This document shows, one piece after another, positions 59,343-64,000 of a DNA stretch of 64,000 nucleotides. Made by a program: the position numbers and the translations under genes. Within the stretch, counting starts at the first letter, position 1; each line of letters opens with the position of its first letter. The stretch is from Dipteronia dyeriana (taxonomy: Eukaryota > Streptophyta > Magnoliopsida > Sapindales > Sapindaceae): assembly GCA_032871835.1 (NCBI GenBank), contig CM065297.1:13968098-14032097 (forward strand). Reading direction: 5' to 3'. The notes under the pieces were generated by a model, which searched no databases, was not told the DNA's origin, and saw nothing but the letters and a program-made list of their open reading frames with translations.

Positions 59343-60423
59343 TAACCCGTATTTATTCTTTTTCTTGAATGACATAATGAGTTGGTAGAGCAATACCTTG
59401 AGCGAGGTTGGCAAAAAGATGAGATGCCTCCAACACATTAATATCATTGTTCATACCCGACAAACCAAAATAGGCATGCCATATCCATAGATCATATTCA
59501 GTTATAACTTCTAGAATAATGGTTAGGGATCCAGTACAATTTGCATATTGTCACACCCAAGCCATTGGATAATTTTTCAACTTCTAGTGCATACAATCTA
59601 GACTACCCAACATTTCTGAAAAACCACGATCTTTACTAACACGGAGTAGTCTGGTAACGTCAGTAGCGTTAGGTGATCGTAGATACTCATCTGCGAATTC
59701 CTCCACAGCAGTACGTCAAAATCTCTTCAAACTTTCAATTGTTATAGACTCTTCTATTTTAATAAACTTATCAATAGCATCCGCTAGTAGACCATATGCT
59801 TACATCCGAAATACTACTGTTATTTTTTAAAGAGTGGACAAACCCAGTCTACCCACACAATCTCTTCATTGCACAAAGTAGTTGTCATGAGCTTCTATAA
59901 CATTAAAAATATGAAGGAAAAAACTTCTGCCCATTCGAAAGTGTCGACGGAACATTTGATCGTTATACCGTGAGTTCTCGATAAAATAGTCATTGAACAA
60001 ACAACGATCAATATTTTCCCAGTCTCGATTGATCACTATATGATCAGGAATAAAGCCTCCACGGGTCATTGGGTTGTTTTGTTGATTAACTTATTGAGTG
60101 ATGGCTCGTTGGATGTTACCAAGTTGGGTAATTATCGCTTTTTGTTCTGCATCAATCGCTTCAAGATTTGCCCTAAGTTGCGCTTCATCATCGTCGGAAG
60201 ATGAAGATGCGAAATTAGATGGACCTCCGTATTGAAATTCATTTTTGTTTGAAGTTGAATTGAATGAGTTTTAGGCTATTTATCATTGTGAAATATACTA
60301 CTCCAGATAAGAAATTTGAGCATGTCTAATTGTCAACCATTGGATGGATTGCATAACCATCTAAACTGTAGGTCGCCTCTATATTATAATATTTAAACTT
60401 TTCGATGCAGACCGATTGGCTAG

Positions 60424-61149
60424 TGTTATTGGTAAAATCTGAAGAATGATGCGTCAGCATAACTACCCAAAGATGCGGGAGTTAGAGATGCCACGTCACC
60501 AAGAGTCAACCTTCCTGAACCAACATAAGCTGGCCAAAGATGGTTTCATAACACCTTATCGGGGCTATCGAGATGGTCGGGTTAAAGCCTCCGGTCAGGG
60601 TTGAATGCCTGGTCGGGTTTTGATAGATGATCGGAAGATCGACACGTGGATACTATCAGATACGCCCAGTCGCGACCTAAATACATGCAGAATGAGTCAT
60701 ACTCCAATAAGGTATCTCGAAGCACACTTTGATAAGGAAGCGAATCTCCCTATCGATGCTAGAGTCTAAATTAGGCAAGAGACCTAATGCATGAAGAACG
60801 CGAAACAGGAAAGAAGAATAAAATGACTCAAACACGTCAACTTTATTTACTTGAATAACACGAATTAGGGTTCTATGCATGTATAAATAGACCCTAATAA
60901 TGCCCATGAAAGGGTTGAAGATAATTAAGTTTCTAGATAGCACGAGAGACTGAGTGTGTAATCAATTTTTCATAGTAAAGTTCTTTCCTTGTCAGTTTTC
61001 GACAACCGTGGACGTTTCCCCTTTCTTAGGGTGTTACAACATAAAATCCTCATGTTTCTTTTTCTTTCTTAACTATTCTTAATTAGCAATTGTGTGATTT
61101 CATATACATTATGTTCGATGTGTGATCCATCCAAAAATCACCGTCAACA
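60424..61149 (+). repeat. 5' LTR of the Tat-like gypsy element
   Basis: 726 bp, starting TGTTATTGG and ending GTCAACA. CACGTGG lies at 60643-60649 and a TATAAATA box at 60882-60889; both are conserved in the solo LTR (57455-57461 and 57727-57734). Confidence 0.82.
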
Positions 61150-61151
61150 AC

Positions 61152-61168
61152 TGGCGCTAGAGGAATGG
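61152..61168 (+). other. Primer-binding site of the Tat-like gypsy element
   Basis: TGGCGCTAGAGGAATGG begins two bases after the LTR. TGGCGC-type starts pair with a tRNA CCA end. I do not assign the tRNA. Confidence 0.6.
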
Positions 61169-61169
61169 G

Positions 61170-63220
61170 GTGAACCTCCGACGTTATAATCAGCCAGAGA
61201 TTTGGTCATACATAGTAAAATCATGGTTTCCAACGCTGACAGAGATCTGTCCCTGTGCAATGTTGATGTTTCACGATAGGTGAATGTCGTGGACGAAGAT
61301 GCACCAGGAATAGATCCACATTCAAGAAATCCACCATCAAGCTGACAGGGCGCCATCACAACCACGGGCTTGACTACAGGAATATCTCCAGATGCATTTA
61401 GGCTAATTCAAGAATCCCTATGGAGAGTCATTGATGATGCCGCTAGATAGGAAATTTGCATAACCGCAACCGCAGATCTGAATTCACTTTATCAGCTCTC
61501 TAAACCCTTAGTGGCTCTAGGACCCAAGGTGCGCTCAAAGATCGTGGCGACTACTCCAGGCGCACCCCAAAAATCTAGAAGAAATAGGGCAGAGAAGCAG
61601 CACAAAAGAGGACATTTATACAGAAGAAACAACCCTCACCAAGATAGAAGAACGGAGGAATGTGAAGAGTCAAGCTCATGAGAGGATACCGAAGGGTATG
61701 GCGATGCAAGATAATAACTTGAGAAAGAAGACAGGTATGATGGACGGAGTAAGAAGCCCTGACCAAATTTAAACGATGACGAGCGTGCTCCCAGAGCATG
61801 AAGAGATCCCAGAGCACGAAGAGATCCGTATGGGCTCACAGTCCACCAAAGGTTAGATAGGCGTGGCGAACCCGAAGAGGAGCATGAAGTTCTTCTTAGG
61901 AGGATAAAAGATTTGGAGAAAAAGCAAAGTCATGATAACCCCTTAGTTGGGAGTTTTGGGAATCTGTTTGCTGATGCTATAAGGCAGGCTCGCTTTTCAA
62001 AGAAATCCAGGATGACGCATGTTGCATGTTGAGCAATTCAAAGCCAATACCGATCCACAGGAACATGTCAGTAGATACCAGAACGCCATGGCTCATTAAG
62101 ACTATGATGATACCCTCATGTGTCGTATGTTCCCTCAGACATTAGAAGATTAGGGGTCCAGGTGGTTCGGAGGATTATCATTGGGATCCATCAGAAGTTT
62201 TGAAGGACTGACGCGAGCGTTCGCTAGATAATTTATAGGAAATATCCAGCAGAGGAAATCGGTGTCATCTCTTTTTACCTTGAGGCAAAGAAAAGATGAA
62301 AAATTAAAAGACTATCTAACCAGGTTTTCGCAGAAGGTATCAGAGGTTCAGAACCCTAACGATGACGCGATGGTGTCTGCATTCATAAACAGCTTGCAAC
62401 ACAATCACCTAACCTAAAGTCTGAGATAGTAGGGACTGACCACATATGCAAGCTTGGTAGATCATGTTGGGGGATACACCATGGCAGAAGAAGAACAATT
62501 TGCCTATGGAGGAGAATTTATACACGTGGGTCATCCTGCCAGCAGTTAAAAAAGCCAAGAAAGTTGTTTGAAAAAATAACGGTAAGAATGACCAGAAGGG
62601 CCACGGAGGAAAAGGAAAGGAAAGGAAAAGACAGGTGAAGAGATGATGATAGAATATGGAGGAACCCAAAGAGCCTGTACACCAATTATACCCCGTTAGC
62701 CAAAAAGCAAGAGGAAATTCTGAATGTAATAGAAGACAAAAACTTGTATGAAAAACCCCTGAGGCAGTCAAACTTCGCCAGAAGAGATACTACCAAGTAC
62801 TGTAGGTTCCACCAGGAGAATGGCCACTAAACCTCCAAGTGTTACCAACTCAGGGGTTAAATTGATAAGCTAATCTGGGAAGGTCATCTTACTGATGTCA
62901 TCCTCAGAAGAGGTGAAGATCGATAAAAGGATATCCACACAGGGGATCGAGATAAGAGTTATAAGAGCCCAAAGAAAGACTCGGATAGCGGGACAATCAA
63001 CACCATTTTTTATGGCCCCGATACTGGAAATAGTAGCCAAGAAATGATGGTCAAAATTAAGGAAGCCATGAACAACCAAAGAAGTATGGAGGTGAATCAT
63101 CTAGGTCCCGATCGGAAGAAAGCAAAACAAGGATGGGGACCAATAATTTTCACTGAATCAGACGCACACGAGTCTGAGGTCAGACCAAACGACGCGATTG
63201 TTGTGTCAGTCCGTATCTGA
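61170..63220 (+). pseudogene. Gypsy gag, heavily degenerate
   Basis: Gag traces on the plus strand include EDPREHVSRYQNAMAH-like residues near 62055 and WFGGLSLGSIRSFEGLTRAF near 62160. LFTLRQRKDEKLKDYLTRF is near 62270. No single frame stays open; stops and shifts occur every few tens of codons. A degenerate knuckle region lies near 62800-62840 (CRFHQENGH-like in a shifted frame). The TGA at 63218-63220 precedes the open protease frame. Confidence 0.8.
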
Positions 63221-64000
63221 AATAGGCAAGTGAGAAGAATATTGATAGACAATGGTAGCTCAGCAGACATTTTGAGCATAGAGGCGTTTGATCAACTCAT
63301 ACTACAGAGGAGTGATCTCCAAACACTAAAGGTTCCATTGAAGAGTTTTGGAGGAACAGAGGTCAGAGCATTGGGAACCGTTAAACTACCAGTAGAAGCT
63401 GAAAGCTTTCCTTATATGAAGACAGTATTACGAGATTTTGTGGTCGTAAATTTTGAGAATTGGCCATGTAATGCTCTGCTAGGCCATCCCTTTCTGAACA
63501 AAATAAAAGCCATAACTGCAACCTACGCACTCATGGTGAAATTTCTGACCAAAGCTAGAGTAGGGATCATGAAAAGCTCACAGGAGTGGGTCAGGAAATT
63601 GGATCTCGCCGTGTACAGGAATAAGACAGAGTCGGGGGTAATGCAAGTGGATGCTGTCAAAAAAGATAAAGACCTAAAAGTAGACCCAACGAAGGCAAAG
63701 GTCGAGACCCCGAACGGGTTCGACCTAGACCCGAGAGAGGCAGTGCCAGAGAGTGACAAAGGCCCTAAGGAACCGACCGTAGAAGTTTTCATGAGCAACA
63801 ATGATCCCAAGAAGACTGTTAGGCTTGGGTCACAACTGAGGAATCACGATCAAAGCAATATGGTTGAACTCCTAAAAGAATACATGGATGTGTTCGCTTG
63901 GGAGCACGCGGACATGCCAGGGATCCATCTAAGGACAATTTCACATTACTTAGCAGTGAATCCTGATCAGAAACCAGTTATCCAGAAGAGGAGACGCTTC
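63221..64000 (+). CDS. Gypsy protease and N-terminus of RT, open to the window edge
   Basis: 260 codons without a stop and running off the window. The aspartic protease core is near codon 7 (RRILIDNGSSADIL; Asn replaces the usual Thr after the catalytic Asp), with the second hallmark NALLGHPFLNKIKAI near codon 88. A charged linker (about codons 125-195) leads to the RT start VFAWEHADMPGI and KPVIQKRRRF. There is no ATG at the start; it would be part of a gag-pol polyprotein, and a stop just upstream plus the broken gag show that this copy could not be expressed intact. Confidence 0.82.

Larger units (their letters stand above)
56105..60069 (-). pseudogene. Plant Harbinger transposase (PF04827 type), two pieces, decayed
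   Basis: Read right to left. 60069-59869 encodes the N-terminal part with RRHFRMGRSFFLHIF and HDNYFVQ. Downstream frames to 59348 contain LRSPNATDVTRLLRVS, SLDCMHW (first catalytic Asp), ILEAVTEYDLWIWHAYFG and NDINVLEASHLF (second Asp). After the insertion, 56564-56105 gives GYYLADGIYPKWYTLVQTI and RKDVECAFGVLQSRFAIV (catalytic Glu), ending near FMHNMIIEDV. This order is diagnostic of the plant transposon protein family. Stops are present apart from the insertion, so it is dead. Confidence 0.85.
55771..60423 (-). mobile_element. Second PIF/Harbinger transposon, split by a solo LTR
   Basis: The left end GGCCGTCTCCAACCC follows TAA at 55768-55770, the typical terminus of plant Harbinger elements. 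The transposase is on the minus strand in two pieces (60069-59348 and 56564-56105) separated by the 56570-59342 insertion. The other end is not found before the gypsy LTR at 60424, which probably inserted into this element, so its right terminus should lie outside the window. The family differs from the element at 49779-55677. Confidence 0.75.
60424..64000 (+). mobile_element. Ty3/gypsy element (Tat-like), 3' part outside window
   Basis: 5' LTR (60424-61149), primer site, degenerate gag, protease and the beginning of RT on the plus strand. The protease (ILIDNGSSADIL) and the RT entry (FAWEHADMPGI, KPVIQKRRRF) resemble the Tat branch of plant Ty3/gypsy. It inserted into the second Harbinger element. 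The 3' LTR and target duplication cannot be checked. Confidence 0.87.

Overview
This window is nuclear DNA from a flowering plant, probably a eudicot. The evidence is two intron-containing plant genes (a vacuolar H+-ATPase subunit G and a PIP2 aquaporin), AT-rich spacers, and a dense set of plant transposon families with recognisable termini: LTR retrotransposons of both superfamilies, PIF/Harbinger, MULE and MITEs. No CRISPR array, rRNA or tRNA gene was seen. Roughly two thirds of the window is transposon.

Layout. 1-8805: a large non-coding LTR retrotransposon with three tandem-repeat arrays, its 5' end cut by the window. 8806-14238: spacer with simple repeats. 14239-16330: V-ATPase subunit G gene (minus strand, three coding exons, probable 5' UTR intron). 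16845-35817: a Copia element flanked by TATAC target duplications, into which three later insertions landed: a solo LTR (18384-20930, duplication GAATG), a second, opposite-strand Copia element (21224-31087, duplication GTTGT) and a Tourist-like MITE in the 3' LTR (35182-35797, duplication TAA). 36701-40992: a gene for a secreted acidic Ser/Thr/Pro-rich protein (minus strand), cut by an internally deleted Ty3/gypsy element (36794-40197, duplication ATATT). 42312-42884: a possible hAT-like MITE. 44021-45143: an intact PIP2 aquaporin gene (minus strand). 45368-47256: a non-autonomous MULE with a 9-bp target duplication, about 90 bp upstream of the aquaporin TATA box. 49779-55677: a complete-length but decayed PIF/Harbinger element with a Myb/SANT ORF and a DDE transposase whose catalytic exon is tandemly triplicated. 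55771 to at least 60423: a second, different PIF/Harbinger element (minus strand), split by a solo LTR (56570-59342) that itself carries a Ty3/gypsy solo LTR (about 57192-57989). 60424-64000: the 5' LTR, broken gag and the start of pol of a Tat-like Ty3/gypsy element that leaves the window.

How it fits together. The only two host genes that look functional are V-ATPase subunit G (proton pumping at the tonoplast) and PIP2 (water transport at the plasma membrane). All transposon proteins seen in full carry stops, frameshifts or deletions, so none looks autonomous. No novel defence or metabolic system was found. The most informative points are the insertion order, readable from target-site duplications; the host gene split in frame by a retrotransposon; the MULE in the aquaporin promoter; the transposase exon triplication; and a codon-periodic 99-bp array. 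Exon borders, element ends and reading-frame breaks were derived by eye from the sequence. Family assignments rest on remembered motifs, not on searches.
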